Shown here one piece after another: positions 24,640-35,927 of a stretch of DNA of 64,000 nucleotides. A program made the position numbers and the translations under genes. The notes beneath the pieces were generated by a model. It was not told the DNA's origin. It ran no database searches and saw only the letters and a list, made by a program, of their open reading frames with translations. The stretch spans positions 806,001 to 870,000 of the forward strand of contig JAEPQZ010000012.1 in NCBI GenBank assembly GCA_016758905.1, read 5' to 3'. The stretch is from Umbelopsis isabellina. Its lineage: Eukaryota > Mucoromycota > Umbelopsidomycetes > Umbelopsidales > Umbelopsidaceae. Within the stretch, counting starts at the first letter, position 1; the number at the start of each line of letters is the position of its first letter.

Positions 24640-25135
24640 ACTCGCAGTCGGTGCAAAGTTCAAGAACAAGAAATCGCTCAAGTCACAGGGTGTTCAGATG
24701 CCGTTTTCGACTACTCAGTACTTCGCTACTAGCAATTCAAGACGAATGTAGATGATGTTGCACCACCAGTAATGATGGTAAAAATGCAAATTGCCAGCTG
24801 TGAGAGTGGCAGGCGAAATTGTTGTCCGCTTGTGCTGTTATAAAGGCCAATTCTACCGTCCTTGCTCAATGTAATTGCAGCACTGCGGCAGCACCATCTT
24901 ATGGCTCTGTGCTGACATCCGGTATTCAAGATGTGAGTGCTGTGGCTGCACTGTTCGGTATCCGAGGCTTTTGGTTATTCTCAGATCGATAAATGGAAGC
25001 TTTTCGTTTCATGTAATCTATCTGCACCGGATCACACAGGCACTGTTCCAAGAGCCAAACTATCTATTTGGAAACGGGAGCTCCCAAAAGAGATGAGATC
25101 AATGTTGACCGGAGAAATCGTGCTTTCGACCTGAG
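24640..25135 (+). pseudogene. Decayed copy of an uncharacterised fungal protein gene
   Basis: Broken reading frames on the plus strand keep two protein-like blocks in the order expected of one gene: DDVAPPVMMVKMQIAS (about 24750-24800) and PSYGSVLTSGIQDVSAVAALFG (about 24890-24957), with a frame change and internal stops between and after. From memory, these blocks resemble a widespread fungal protein family of unknown function. No start codon with an intact frame was found, so this reads as a relic of a host gene. Identification rests on recalled similarity. Confidence 0.42.
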
Positions 25136-25657
25136 GCAACAGGTAATCACTTGGTTTCTGAAGCTGAGTGGTTACCATCCCGAGTTCCTGAACGTTTAAA
25201 CACAGCAATAAAACAAATAATTAAAGATTGGTCATGGCCCAAGATCATTTAGATAATTAGAGTGCCTAGACATTTGAATATCTAATATAATTATGTTTAA
25301 TAAACAATGAAATTTCGGCAAAAAGGTGGCCACATTGCGTTGACAAGGCAAGAATTAAGATGTTGGATGAGATATTTTTTTATTCTTATTATTTGGGATA
25401 TAATGACTTGCGCGACGTGATTAGAATAGCCATCTTCTGTAGTTTCGCATCTCAGTCTTACACTTGCAGGTGTCTTTCTATGATAGCGTGAAGGGGATGG
25501 CTACAGAAGGCTATGATTCGGGTTAGGAAGAAGGGGGGGGGGGAGGGGAAGCTAAAACAAAAAAGCAAATGTATCAAAAGTTATGTACAAGGAGATAAAA
25601 GAACAACAATAACATCAAAAACTGTAAAAAGTTGAGACTATACTGCATAGCCAGGTA
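25136..25657. other. Intergenic region with G-rich run
   Basis: 3' flank of the PTC7-like gene. It holds an 11-G run with a following GGGG at about 25533-25548. No gene seen. Confidence 0.55.
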
Positions 25658-26952
25658 TTACTCTTGAGCATTGTTTTCTTGCTGAACTAGTGTAACAATG
25701 CATGTAATATCGTCTACTTTTCCGCCCCTGTAGTGACCACCATGTGCGCGAGCACCTTTAGCCCATGGGCTAAGGCGCTTGGGATCCAAACTAAGTCGTC
25801 GAGCTGCGTCTGTGAGCATTTTCGCCAACACGCGAACGTGAGTAAGCACATCGGCATTATTTGCGCCTGCAGGCAATTGTGCCATATGGGCATTCACCAG
25901 TTGAACCGTTTCTTGAGAATAAACATTGTCAAAGTAGCCGTCGGTGGCAAGCACGATGAGGTCTCCATTACGTAAGAAGAACGACTTGCGATCTCCATCC
26001 TTTGGCAAATCTGTAACGTAGCTCGCTCGGTTCGGATAATTGTCTGGCACTACTGTCAACTGGTAACTGTCAAATAGGTCATATGAGTATCAATAAACAA
26101 AAATCAGGGAGACAGCAGGATAAGGAAATATATTCTACTTACGGGCAATTGAAGAAATGTTGTTGGCTTGGACTCTCAAACACAATTTTCTCATCACGAA
26201 TGAGAATGAACGCACTGTCTCCAAGATTACAGCTTGTCATATATCCTGTCTTTTTGCACATCTCCAGAATACAAGCGGTGCTACTGCCAGCAGAAACCGT
26301 TCTTCCATCGACAAGCTCAGTAAACGCATTATCTAATATGTCATGAGCATTGATTGATTCCAAATCTTTTGCGATGTTGGCGCAGTTGTTCATTAGTGTC
26401 CATGAAAACAAAGCTAATGTACAATTGGTTGTATTAGAACGTTTGTCTCGCGGTGGATTATACACTAACGCTTTAATTACCTGGATCGACTCCTACTTCA
26501 GCCCAGCCGCCAACACCATCAGCAACACCAACTGCAAGACCTTTGCGTGTATTGGTGTGGAAAAACGCATCTTCACCAGCGTCGACTTTTCCTACCTTAT
26601 TGCGTTTCCAATAGGGAATTTTCTCAGCATTGTCCTTTGATTTGCGGGTGTTTCTGTTTTTAGGATGCCATGAAGCAGCAACTACATAATTGTAACTACC
26701 ATTGGGGTTGCTTTGAGGTTCAGAAGGTTCTGGCTTATCGTTGACAATGTGAACTGTGTCTTCCGAAGAGAACGTGGGCACAGTGACAGGTTGGTGTTGT
26801 AATGGAGGAGTTGAAGAGGTATGTAAAAGATATTCTTGACGAGCGGTAATGGGGCGGAGGGCTACAAATGAAGGTACTAAGGATCGGCGCCATATTTGAT
26901 AGATGCTAGCGCGAGCATTGAGGGATAAACGGTTGGCAACTGGCCTAAACAT
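25658..26952 (-). CDS. PTC7: PTC7-like mitochondrial PP2C protein phosphatase
   Basis: Exons read downward: 26952-26481, 26413-26143, 26066-25658; 383 aa. The N terminus from the ATG at 26952 (MFRPVANRLSLNARASIYQI) is basic and Ser-rich like a mitochondrial presequence. PP2C motifs are DAGEDAFF, GVADGVGGW (metal-binding Asp), GSSTACI, NLGDSAFI, ATDGYFDN and KVDDITCIV, as in yeast Ptc7 and human PPTC7, which dephosphorylate matrix proteins including coenzyme Q biosynthesis factors. An upstream in-frame ATG at 27075 would give a 41-residue extension and is less likely. It is divergent from TVP18. Confidence 0.9.
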
Positions 26953-27594
26953 TTGTGTTAAATGTGTGGGGAACGGCGCATAGAGAAGTCTCAGGCTTAA
27001 TGGAATTTTTTCTGTTTTTCTCTCAGGAAATGACTGCTTCCGGCTTCCTCCAGCTTGGCCGCACAACAGCGTCATTTTTCCGCCATAATCAACTTTTTTT
27101 TTACCTTTTCCCCGCTCAACCCAATTTTCTTAAGTAACCAACACTGCTATCACAAGAGTCTCCATACTAATAAAATTCTTTCTCTTGGCCTTTTCACTAT
27201 GTCTCCTTACAATCATGAGTATCGAATATCCAGTGGCTGCCAATAAAAGCTTCCGGCGGTATCTCCGGCTGACATTGTAATTAGCTATAAGCCCGTTTGA
27301 CAGAATGGTATGATTGCCAGACGCAGAGACAAGAAGATATTGCAGAAGGATCAATGAATCTACAAATTATTTCCATACCTTCTGTTACACTTTCCAAATA
27401 GTAAGTATTGATGTAACTCATTGTTATGGAGACGTGACAAATAAGGTGCGCAAGGTGTGTGTCATCGATCGGGGTTAGGTGAAAATAGCGGGCTGTTTAG
27501 AATTTTTCTATATGAATTCGTACAATGCAGCCTTCCTCCTTTGTCTTGCTTATACTCGAACCTCTCTCTTACTTAACAAAACATTTAATCAAAT
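26953..27594. promoter_or_regulatory. Divergent promoter region, PTC7-like / TVP18
   Basis: About 640 bases between two divergent starts with T-rich tracts near 27090-27110. No gene within it was supported. Confidence 0.5.
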
Positions 27595-28937
27595 ATGGGT
27601 GTTTTCGACGAATTTCGCTCTAAGAACTTCTCACTTTACGGCCAATGGTAAGTACTCGATGATGACTACGTATTCTACCAGGGTTTAAGTCTCTGTCAGG
27701 GTGGTGGGGTTCAACAAATGAAGGGTCTATGTGAGGAAACATTGCGTTTGCCGAAACGGAAGAGGTTGGCAAGTGGGTTTTTACGGTACTCGGACAGAGT
27801 GTGCGCTGTGTACTGGCTTGGCAAAAAGGTTTCAACAACCTGCGCAACTTAGCTACTTCTTCCACGCACCTTCTTTTCTGGATAAGGCGGGATATCAAAA
27901 TATGGTTTTTCGGGTGTTTCATCATATCCATCAGATACTGACAGTTGTTCATTTTTTACTTTCACAGGATGGGTCTGATTTCCATCGTTCGTAAGTAAAA
28001 ATCAAAAGGATATTACCGTATTTGCAAAAAGCATGTCAAAACAAGGCGCGGGCATGACCAATTGGTCAGGCCTGCGCATATTCTGGCTTGGCACAGAAAA
28101 AAAAGAAAAACGTGCTGGGCCTCAATCATGCCAAATACAAAATTTCATTGAACAATGTAATTTAACTCAAACCCCCTTCACATTTTTCCAGTTCTGATTG
28201 TCCTTGGTATCGTCAGTTTCCTCAGCCATATCGTCTTCAGTATTGTCGGATGGTAAGAAGAATAGCAGCCTTGATGTGATGGTTACCACAATGCTAATGA
28301 ATTTTGTCTGTAGGGTCATCGCGTTCATTCTGATCTTTGTTGAAGTGCCACTGTGTATGAAGGTAAATTATTTATTATTGGCTGCATGTCCTTGCTTTGG
28401 GATTGAAGGATCCAAAAACATTACTAAATATATACTCTGATTATCCACATTACAGTTCTGCCCAACCAGCCCCCGATTGTAAGTACACATGTTAAGAACA
28501 TAGATCGTATGCTTTCAAGTATAGTGTTAACCATGTATTTTCTACAGTGACTCTTTTGTCGCCTTCTTTGAAAACTCATGGTTCCGCGCCATCATGTACC
28601 TCGTGTAAGTTTGACAGATACGTGCTCTTTGGTAAAGCTGACGTCTGTATTTGTTTACTGAACCGTCTTTTTCTTCGTGGACAATAGGTTTGCTGTGGTC
28701 ATGTTCTTGTCCAACCTGATTAGCACTGGCCCACTTATTGCCGCTGCTGTCGCATTGCTTCTTGCTGCTATCTGCTACGGTATGTGATTTTTGTAAACCG
28801 AAGTAATTTTATTCATATGCTGCATGAATTTGCTCACTGACTCCGCCCAATGTTCATCAGGTTTTGCCGCATTTAGAGGACAAGCCTTTGCTAGCACATC
28901 CATGCTTGGTGGTACTGGTGTTGATAACGTTGTTTGA
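27595..28937 (+). CDS. TVP18: Golgi membrane protein TVP18
   Basis: Eight exons (27595-27647, 27968-27990, 28192-28252, 28314-28362, 28456-28478, 28548-28604, 28688-28779, 28861-28937) encode only 144 aa; two exons are 23 bases. The start MGVFDEFRSKNFSLYGQW is diagnostic. Four hydrophobic segments follow, with LIFVEVPLCMKFCPTSPRF between the second and third and FAAFRGQAF after the last. Yeast Tvp18 resides in Tlg2-containing Golgi membranes and is linked to vesicle traffic. Confidence 0.93.
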
Positions 28938-29300
28938 TTGCATAACTGTGGCATAGTAGTGTGGCTTTGCTATACGATCTTAACATATATATATATATTG
29001 CTTAGCGAAATAGCATACCAATATCGTACGGTTTCAAACGAATTGGTGTTTTATCTCTACTTTTAAACTGTATTCGACATTTGTCTAGTATGATATTCTT
29101 ATATAGATAAAAAGAAATCTGAACAAGTGGTATTTTTCAGTATTAAGTGATTTGATGTTTTGCTGTATAGGAAGTGCCGGCTCGCTAGCTGTCTGGGTCA
29201 GGGCAATTTTGTGATAGGCTTGGCTATACAAATTTGTATCTGTTTGGTTCTCAGCTGCAACCTCAGACGTAGTTTTGTTTTTGGATCATACTATACCATC
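28938..29300. other. Intergenic region upstream of tropomyosin
   Basis: AT-rich 3' flank of TVP18 with a short (AT)n run near 28987-28999, followed by the tropomyosin promoter. No gene seen. Confidence 0.55.
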
Positions 29301-29877
29301 ATGGATAAATTGAGAGACGTAAGATGCCTGCCAGGCTGTCAGCATCATCTGTGCTACATACAAGGTGAACATGTCCTAATATACTTTATTGCCTATCACA
29401 GAAAGTTGCTTCCCTTCAAAAGGAGATTAGCACTGCTAAGGAACGCGCTGACAAGGCTGAGGCAAGAATCACTGAGCTTGAGGCAGAGCATACCAAGAAG
29501 GACGATGAGAGAACAAACTTGACTGAAAGAGCCAAGAACCTTGAAGAGAAACTTGAAGAAGACGAGGCTCAACTCAAGAGCACCACTGCCAAGTGAGTAT
29601 ATGAGGCGGATTATGGAGGTGAACCAGGGGAAGGCAAAACAATGCATAACAGTTATTCGGGCGCAAAGATGTTTCATTCTAGATACTAACCGTTGCCGGC
29701 CATCTTTACACTAGTTTCCAAGAAGCTGACCTCAAGGCTGAAAGACTCCAAAAGAGCAACCACCGCTTGGAGCTCGAGATTGCTGAACTTGACAAGAAGA
29801 TCAAGGGTGTTGAGGATAAGTTGGAAGCTTCACGAGCTGAATTTGAGGAGCTCACCAGTGGCCTTGAGGATGTTTAA
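29301..29877 (+). CDS. TPM1: Tropomyosin, unusually short
   Basis: Exons 29301-29318, 29402-29592 and 29715-29877 encode 123 aa. The start MDKLRDKVASLQKEI matches fungal tropomyosins and the whole chain is a continuous charged heptad coiled coil ending EFEELTSGLEDV. Tropomyosin lines actin filaments and stabilises cables for myosin V transport and cytokinesis. Yeast Tpm2 and fission yeast Cdc8 are 161 aa and yeast Tpm1 is 199, differing by one 38-residue actin-binding period; this protein is another 38 shorter. The second intron (29593-29714) has stops and no coiled-coil coding, so no missed exon is evident. The 18-base first exon is unusual. Confidence 0.85.
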
Positions 29878-30919
29878 GTTGGCTAGCGCTGCATAAGGCT
29901 TCATACATTCCAAATCCTCATATATTATATATGTTTCTTTACAAATATAAACGTTACTACTCGTTTACTTTTTCTTTTACTGCGAGTTGCAAGGTGATAT
30001 CAAATGTATAATCTTCTAAACAAAGACTACTTTTCAACCATACCAAAATGCTAGTAAAAAAGGGGTTATGTTCGAGTGGCTCATTTATATAGACTGTCGT
30101 TGCGTTCAGAGGCGCGTGTTGTAACGCGGTTTACCTCTTGTAGGTCGTTTTGCTGTGTGTAACTTGGGGAAAGTGGAAGTTCAAACATTGATATTGGAGA
30201 TGCGATATTCAGACGCCGGTAGCGAAGAGAACACCGATCTCTAATACCAGTATGAAATATTGCTTCAATTCATTTGAGGCAGCCCATTGACATGGATTTG
30301 GGTTTCAAGCTAGCGTGCCTGATACGAAAATAAAACACTTGGCGGCAGAACAAAAAAATAAACCTGTATCTGCAGTTGGTTCTTGCTCTGCAGTAGCTGA
30401 TATTAATGTTTGAGCCAAAAAATTTGCCAGCCAACCAGCCACTCAATTAATCGACCTACCAATAAACTCGCAAAACGGTTATCTCAAACAATTGAATATT
30501 ATCGACATAGTATTTTCTGTCTGTGCACAATCATATGAGTATTCACAAGATGTACGTTTTCGGCCTACAATGTGGCTGATTTATATGGCATACATGCAGG
30601 TTAATTTTCTGTTGTGTTCCCGGGGTTATGGAATTGTATCCCCCCGCCCTTCGCTCTGCATCAAATCAATGCATGCTAGAAAGAATAGTCATTAACCATC
30701 ATTCCACTTTTGACATGAAAAAAAGGTTTATCGTGGCCTGCCCAAGTTTAAATAAGCTTATTATACCAATGTGATAAATAAGAATTGCGCGTGCCTGAAT
30801 TATCCGTGTAACACGCGAATCTAACTGAGGCATTCTAATTAAAGATTTAGAATTGAGAAAGAAAATAATCAAAGGTGTGAAACCATATTGGCTTCTTCCT
30901 TTTGTTTTTACACGCATCC
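29878..30919. other. Intergenic region
   Basis: About 1 kb between tropomyosin and the Kelch gene. No convincing gene, RNA or repeat. Confidence 0.55.
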
Positions 30920-32851
30920 ATGATCGATAGCTGGGTATCTGTGATCCTCGCTTTCATTGGGATTGTGGATGCCGTTTATCGACAACATCATGCAGCGACT
31001 ATGCTAGATGCCAGCACCGTGTTACTGATTGGAGGCGCTGATACACCCAACAACTTTTCTGCGTTGCTTGATCTTCGACATCAACAAACAAGAGTAGAAA
31101 ACACAACATGGCCAGTGGCGTATCACTCTGCTGTGACAACCATGTCAAATGAAACGCTTGTCTTATTTGGGACTACTAGTCTTCAAAGGACAAATTTGTC
31201 AGACGCGCTTTGGTCAGCTAATACGAATACAGCTATATCAGAATCACCTAATGTTCCAACATTACGATATGGTCATACATCTCTTGTGACGAACCAGTCT
31301 ATTTTTGTTTGGGGCGGAATGTCAAGTAGTCAGACCGTACTTGGTGATGTCTGGCAATTGTCCTTGGTGAACATGACTTGGTCGCCAATAACTTCACATG
31401 CCCCGGGATTAGTTGGTCATTCCTCTATCATATACAATCAGTGGATAGTCAGTTGCTTCGGACGGAATCGTCACAACAAACTGCATGGCAAATGTCATGT
31501 CATAGACTCGCTTACTGGTAGTAGTCATGACTTTGCCTACGATAGCGATAGCAGACCTAAAGCTAGAGCATGGGCAAGTTTAACACTGCCAAACAACTCT
31601 ACAACAGCCATTTTATATGGTGGTCATAGCAAAAATGGTTCTTTGCTCAATGACTTGTGGACACTTGATGTCTCTGATCTACCAACGTCCTTAAAATGGA
31701 AACATATTCCTTTTGATGTTTCAACAGGTGCAATTGCAACCGCTCGAGCCGGCCACATTGCATTACCCATATTACCTACTGCAAATGCGTCCAGCTCGTA
31801 TATTTTAATTCATGGGGGTGAAGGGCCTAATACTTATACGAACGATTCTACTGTTCAATACCTGGACATTAATTCCTTAACATGGGTGTCACCATCTGTG
31901 ATAGCCCAGCAATTGGGCGGAGGAATTATGATGAGCGATGTAACCACGAACGGCAGCAGCATTGATTTCCAACAAAACGGTGAGAATGAAACATCAACGC
32001 ATCACTTAAGTGGTGGTGCTATTGGAGGAATTGTAGTTGGCTGTCTAGCTATAGTTGCAGCTGCTTTTGGACTCTTCGTTTGGCATCGTCGTCGCACCAA
32101 CAGCAAATTGTCCAAGGTCCAATCAAAGCAAGACATTCCCCCTAGTACTGGAGTTACCTTGAAACCATTGCAGCGTACTTTGTCAGAAAAGGAAGATCTT
32201 CCGTACATCACACAGCCAACACCGGTGAAAACGCATGATCGACGGTCTTTTGTTGGTCAGCACCTACGCGACTCCTTGTCTATACACAATCACTCCTATA
32301 TGGAGTTAATTGAGCAAGAAGAAGAAGAAGTTGGAAGTGAGGAACCAAGTCATACTGTAGTGAAGTCAATGAGCGCCACCAAACCAGATTATTCTACACT
32401 AGACGATTCCATTGTGGCGACCCCGACTTCTGTGAAAATCGATACCATTCATGAGAATGACGAATATCCCGTGCATAAGCAAACACAGGGGCGGAAACAA
32501 GCTCCCGAACCTCTAGTGCTTACCAAAGCCAAAGCGTTAACAACACCTACCAATTCACGCATATCTCAACTGTTGACAGCGGAAACACCTCAAACATCAC
32601 GACTCTATCTGAAGCGAGCTCCTTCGGCACGATCCACTGGTCGTTCAGTCAAATCTATGCAATGGGTCGGATATGACCCAAGCGTTTTGACCAATTCTGC
32701 ACAGGCGCCTAATCTAGTAGTCACAAACGTCAGAGACAGTGTTATTAGTTCAGAACACACTGGAAGCAACATTAGTCTACCGCCGCATTTGCCGTTGAGA
32801 AATTCATTTGGAGACGAGTTCAATGTCACTTGGCCCACAGGAGAGGATTAA
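30920..32851 (+). CDS. Kelch-repeat single-pass membrane protein, intronless
   Basis: Single exon of 643 aa from the ATG at 30920. A signal peptide (MIDSWVSVILAFIGIVDAV) leads to about 320 lumenal or extracellular residues with Kelch beta-propeller repeats (LIGGADTPN, FVWGGMSSS, ILYGGHSKNGSLLNDLWTL, ILIHGGEGPN) and many N-glycosylation sequons. A membrane helix follows at about 365-388 (GAIGGIVVGCLAIVAAAFG) with a basic HRRR stop-transfer. The cytosolic tail of 250 residues is Ser/Thr-rich. It shares this architecture with the gene at 57251-59368. Function unknown; a cell-surface sensor or adhesion role is only inference. Confidence 0.82.
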   Translation: MIDSWVSVILAFIGIVDAVYRQHHAATMLDASTVLLIGGADTPNNFSALLDLRHQQTRVENTTWPVAYHSAVTTMSNETLVLFGTTSLQRTNLSDALWSANTNTAISESPNVPTLRYGHTSLVTNQSIFVWGGMSSSQTVLGDVWQLSLVNMTWSPITSHAPGLVGHSSIIYNQWIVSCFGRNRHNKLHGKCHVIDSLTGSSHDFAYDSDSRPKARAWASLTLPNNSTTAILYGGHSKNGSLLNDLWTLDVSDLPTSLKWKHIPFDVSTGAIATARAGHIALPILPTANASSSYILIHGGEGPNTYTNDSTVQYLDINSLTWVSPSVIAQQLGGGIMMSDVTTNGSSIDFQQNGENETSTHHLSGGAIGGIVVGCLAIVAAAFGLFVWHRRRTNSKLSKVQSKQDIPPSTGVTLKPLQRTLSEKEDLPYITQPTPVKTHDRRSFVGQHLRDSLSIHNHSYMELIEQEEEEVGSEEPSHTVVKSMSATKPDYSTLDDSIVATPTSVKIDTIHENDEYPVHKQTQGRKQAPEPLVLTKAKALTTPTNSRISQLLTAETPQTSRLYLKRAPSARSTGRSVKSMQWVGYDPSVLTNSAQAPNLVVTNVRDSVISSEHTGSNISLPPHLPLRNSFGDEFNVTWPTGED

Positions 32852-33097
32852 TTGGCCACTGTAAAGATGAAGCTTTACATTTGCTTAGTCTCCAGCCCAT
32901 AGTGATAAACAGGGAAGCTGGCTTCCACCAGAAATCGAATCCACCGCCGAACAGAGACGAATTCACGCATTTAATTTTTGAATAAAGCAAAACACCCACC
33001 ATGTACACTAAATTAAAATATTATATACAATTTGAAAAAAGCTGTTTGTAGCCGGGTAACTTGAGAGCAGAATCTACAAAATTATCCATATGAACGC

Positions 33098-34397
33098 CTA
33101 CAGATCGCTAACTAGATCCACCTCATAAGGCGGTGGGGATGGCAGTGAGGCATGTAGTTTGGGAACATTATGTATAATAGCTTTCCTGTACACACGGAAA
33201 ATGGTCAATGGAACAATGTGTGACAAATATTGACGCCAAATAAAGTGAAAGCATTTACTTTATGTGTGCAACTTTTTCTTGAGCCGAGACCGAGGCGTCG
33301 AATCTACATTTGACCTGCATAGTCTTTGGTTCTGCTGAGGTAACCGTCTCAAAATTGGTCGCGGACACTATGTTTAGGTCAACTGATCTGACCGACTCGT
33401 CATCGAGTTGAATGTGAACCACAGCAGTAGCAACATTTCCCATCCGCTTGTCAACCGGAACTCCAATCCTATCTGATAAAATCTGTAATTCGCTCTTCAG
33501 CGATACCCAGATATGCTCTGGAATTCGTACGTTTACGTACAGGGTAATAGACATATGATACCACACATCACACTCCAATAGTTGCCTTATAAACAAACGT
33601 CAAAACCGGTAAAGCGTAACGACAAAAAACATTAATCACCAGTTTCCTTACGTTTTGAATGACTTTGTAAGAGCATCAAATAGATCCCGCCTTAGTTCGT
33701 TGACAGGTATAGGGGAGGCTTCTGATGGCGTGGCACTATACGGCAATTGCAAGCTGGATGGCTCTGGAGTCGAGGCTACAGAATACGTCTTCGAAGGTGG
33801 TATCAAGTGATCTCATTAGACATATATAGTTTCCATTATAAACATCATATCATTACTCCACTCACTACTTGAGGCGCTTGATCTGGGTGCTCTGATGTAA
33901 GTCTCTTGGTCTCTTCGTGCTGGAAGTAAAATGAAGATTAATTAGTTCAAAACAATGTGAAGTTAAACATTGTTTATTTATACTACTTACAATAAACAGC
34001 TCACGTAATTGCATGATATATTTGAATAGGCATGTTCGATCTCGTATATCCCAGTCGTCCGCCGCTACCTGTTCAATGTCGAAGGTGGTATCAAGCGTAG
34101 CTGGAAGTATGATATCTGGAGCAAACTGCCAATCGTACGGGTCAAATATGATTTGACCTGTTATAAGGCAACAGTTAGTTAGTCTGGGGCCGCTACTAGC
34201 GAGTACTTTGCTCTGTGCGTACATTCAATATTCTGACCACAGCATTCTACACAGATATCGAAGCGATCGCAACCGTAATCTGAATCATATGAAGGATGAC
34301 TGGTTTTTGAAGATGATATGCTTATACCGTTTACGTTCTTCTGCGTCAAGTAATTTATAGATTCTTTTAGTAAAGAGTATAAAGGTGATGTCCGCAT
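33098..34397 (-). CDS. BABAM2: BRE/BRCC45 (BABAM2)-like protein, short form
   Basis: Six exons read downward: 34397-34223, 34157-33991, 33919-33866, 33788-33652, 33585-33259, 33185-33098; 315 aa. The joined N-terminal part reads GCDRFDICVECCGQNIEC then QIIFDPYDWQFAPDIILP, resembling human BRE (CDRF...WDIIF...PPDFIF), and later YVNVRIPEHIW and VVHIQLDDES resemble its central part. BRE is a UEV-like scaffold of the BRISC and BRCA1-A deubiquitinase complexes. This protein ends before the C-terminal UEV domain of the 383-aa human protein. Family call rests on short similarities; the frame logic is solid. The ATG choice at 34397 is the least certain part. Confidence 0.55.
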
Positions 34398-35927
34398 GGC
34401 AGTATGGTGGAGTATATGCCTGTGGCAACGTGTCGGAGCAGCCAAGTGCGCATGGAAAATTGAGCATGGAAATTCTATGCAATAAATTTTGACCTGGATA
34501 TTTTCCCTCCTTACGTGATTTGAACCATCCGACAAGCAAATAATTTTCATTTACATTATGTTGTTATTATAGAAAGTTAATAAAATATACGGGAAGAGTC
34601 CTTATTTTGATTGTTATAATCCGTAAAGAGTCGTTATCTTGATTACGAACGAATTGGATGATGATCAATGAGAAAAATGGTGTTGTTTATTTTGTAAACT
34701 GTTTGGCAACACATCTCGGCTGCTACCATGGCACTATAATCATACCGCGTAATTGCGATAAAGTTTTGTTTGGTTTTTTTTTTTGGTTTTTGTGATAGCG
34801 TCAGAATGAGATGGATCATAGATTACTTATGACCCGTACGTAAACAACTTTCTTTCCCCTGTTCCCGTAAAAACAAAACCGGGTTGCCGTGACACCGCAT
34901 CTGATCGATGGATTATCAACTGGCTTCATTGAGTAATCGGTACGGATAAGTTACCGAATTTGCTCTGGGAAAACCCATCCGACGATAAATATTTGTCAAT
35001 TTAGTAAACGTGAGAATCGAAGTCATTTGCAAAAGCGGCGTTTTGAGAATGGGGTATACCAAAACATACGATTTCGCGATCGTTCTTAAATTACGAATAT
35101 GGCAGGCTCATCAGATACGACAGTACACAAGAGTAGGTTGAATCAATGAGGCTAAAAGTAAGCGTGTCCGATAATATGTGATATTAGCCAATGATGTTTG
35201 CCAACATCATTGTTTTGGCAAAAGTCATGTAAACAGGATCAGAGTAAGCTGATACTCGAAGTTCTCGACTGTCTATGGTCTTACTTCCCAGCTAACGAGC
35301 TAACGAGCTAACGAGCTAAGTATAGTGTTTGAGTTTGTAAGCCATACGTTTTTAGGACTGTGCTGCTACGATCTTCATATGTTGTAATTAAAACGTTAAA
35401 ACTTGTATATCGAAAATGCCCGTGCTCAAATACCATATCTTGTTTGTCAAATAAAATGTTATTTATTCGGCAGGAGCAACATGCGGATCAACCTCTTTTG
35501 TATAACCCTGTGAAACGAACGGCTGGGAGAATCAGGAAAGACGGCGTAGATCATTTTAAAAGTGTCAATAAATCCACCAGCTACTTTGGGACAATAAAGG
35601 AAAAGTTTTTGATTTTTAACAGATTTTATTTGTTAGATCAACGGCACATAGTGGTGACTCGTTGCAATTTTATAATTCAAACAGGATAAATTGTAGCGGC
35701 CAATGGTCGATAAATAATGCAGACTGTTTTTGAAAGGGAGAGATCTACGTGAGGAAAATAGTGATAGTTATGCAACTCGACGATTTCTTTTTTGGAAAGG
35801 GATGCAGATGAGATGGGAGTGTTTTTGAACTTGATTTTGACTTGCGTACAACTTTTGGATGTCAGGGTATATACATGAAATAGCCATCATTTTATCTGAA
35901 AGGCTTTGAGACCGCCGTGTGATCAGA
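34398..35927. other. Intergenic region
   Basis: About 1.5 kb without a supported gene. Contains an 8-base tandem repeat at 35291-35318. A 109-residue open frame near 35360-35689 lacks family resemblance. Confidence 0.55.
35291..35318 (+). repeat. 8-base tandem repeat GCTAACGA
   Basis: Three and a half perfect copies of GCTAACGA in tandem. No nearby gene start. Confidence 0.9.

Noticed and set aside
35360-35689. 109-residue open frame in an intergenic region.
   Set aside because: Starts at a weak context, no family resemblance, no splice partners or promoter signal.
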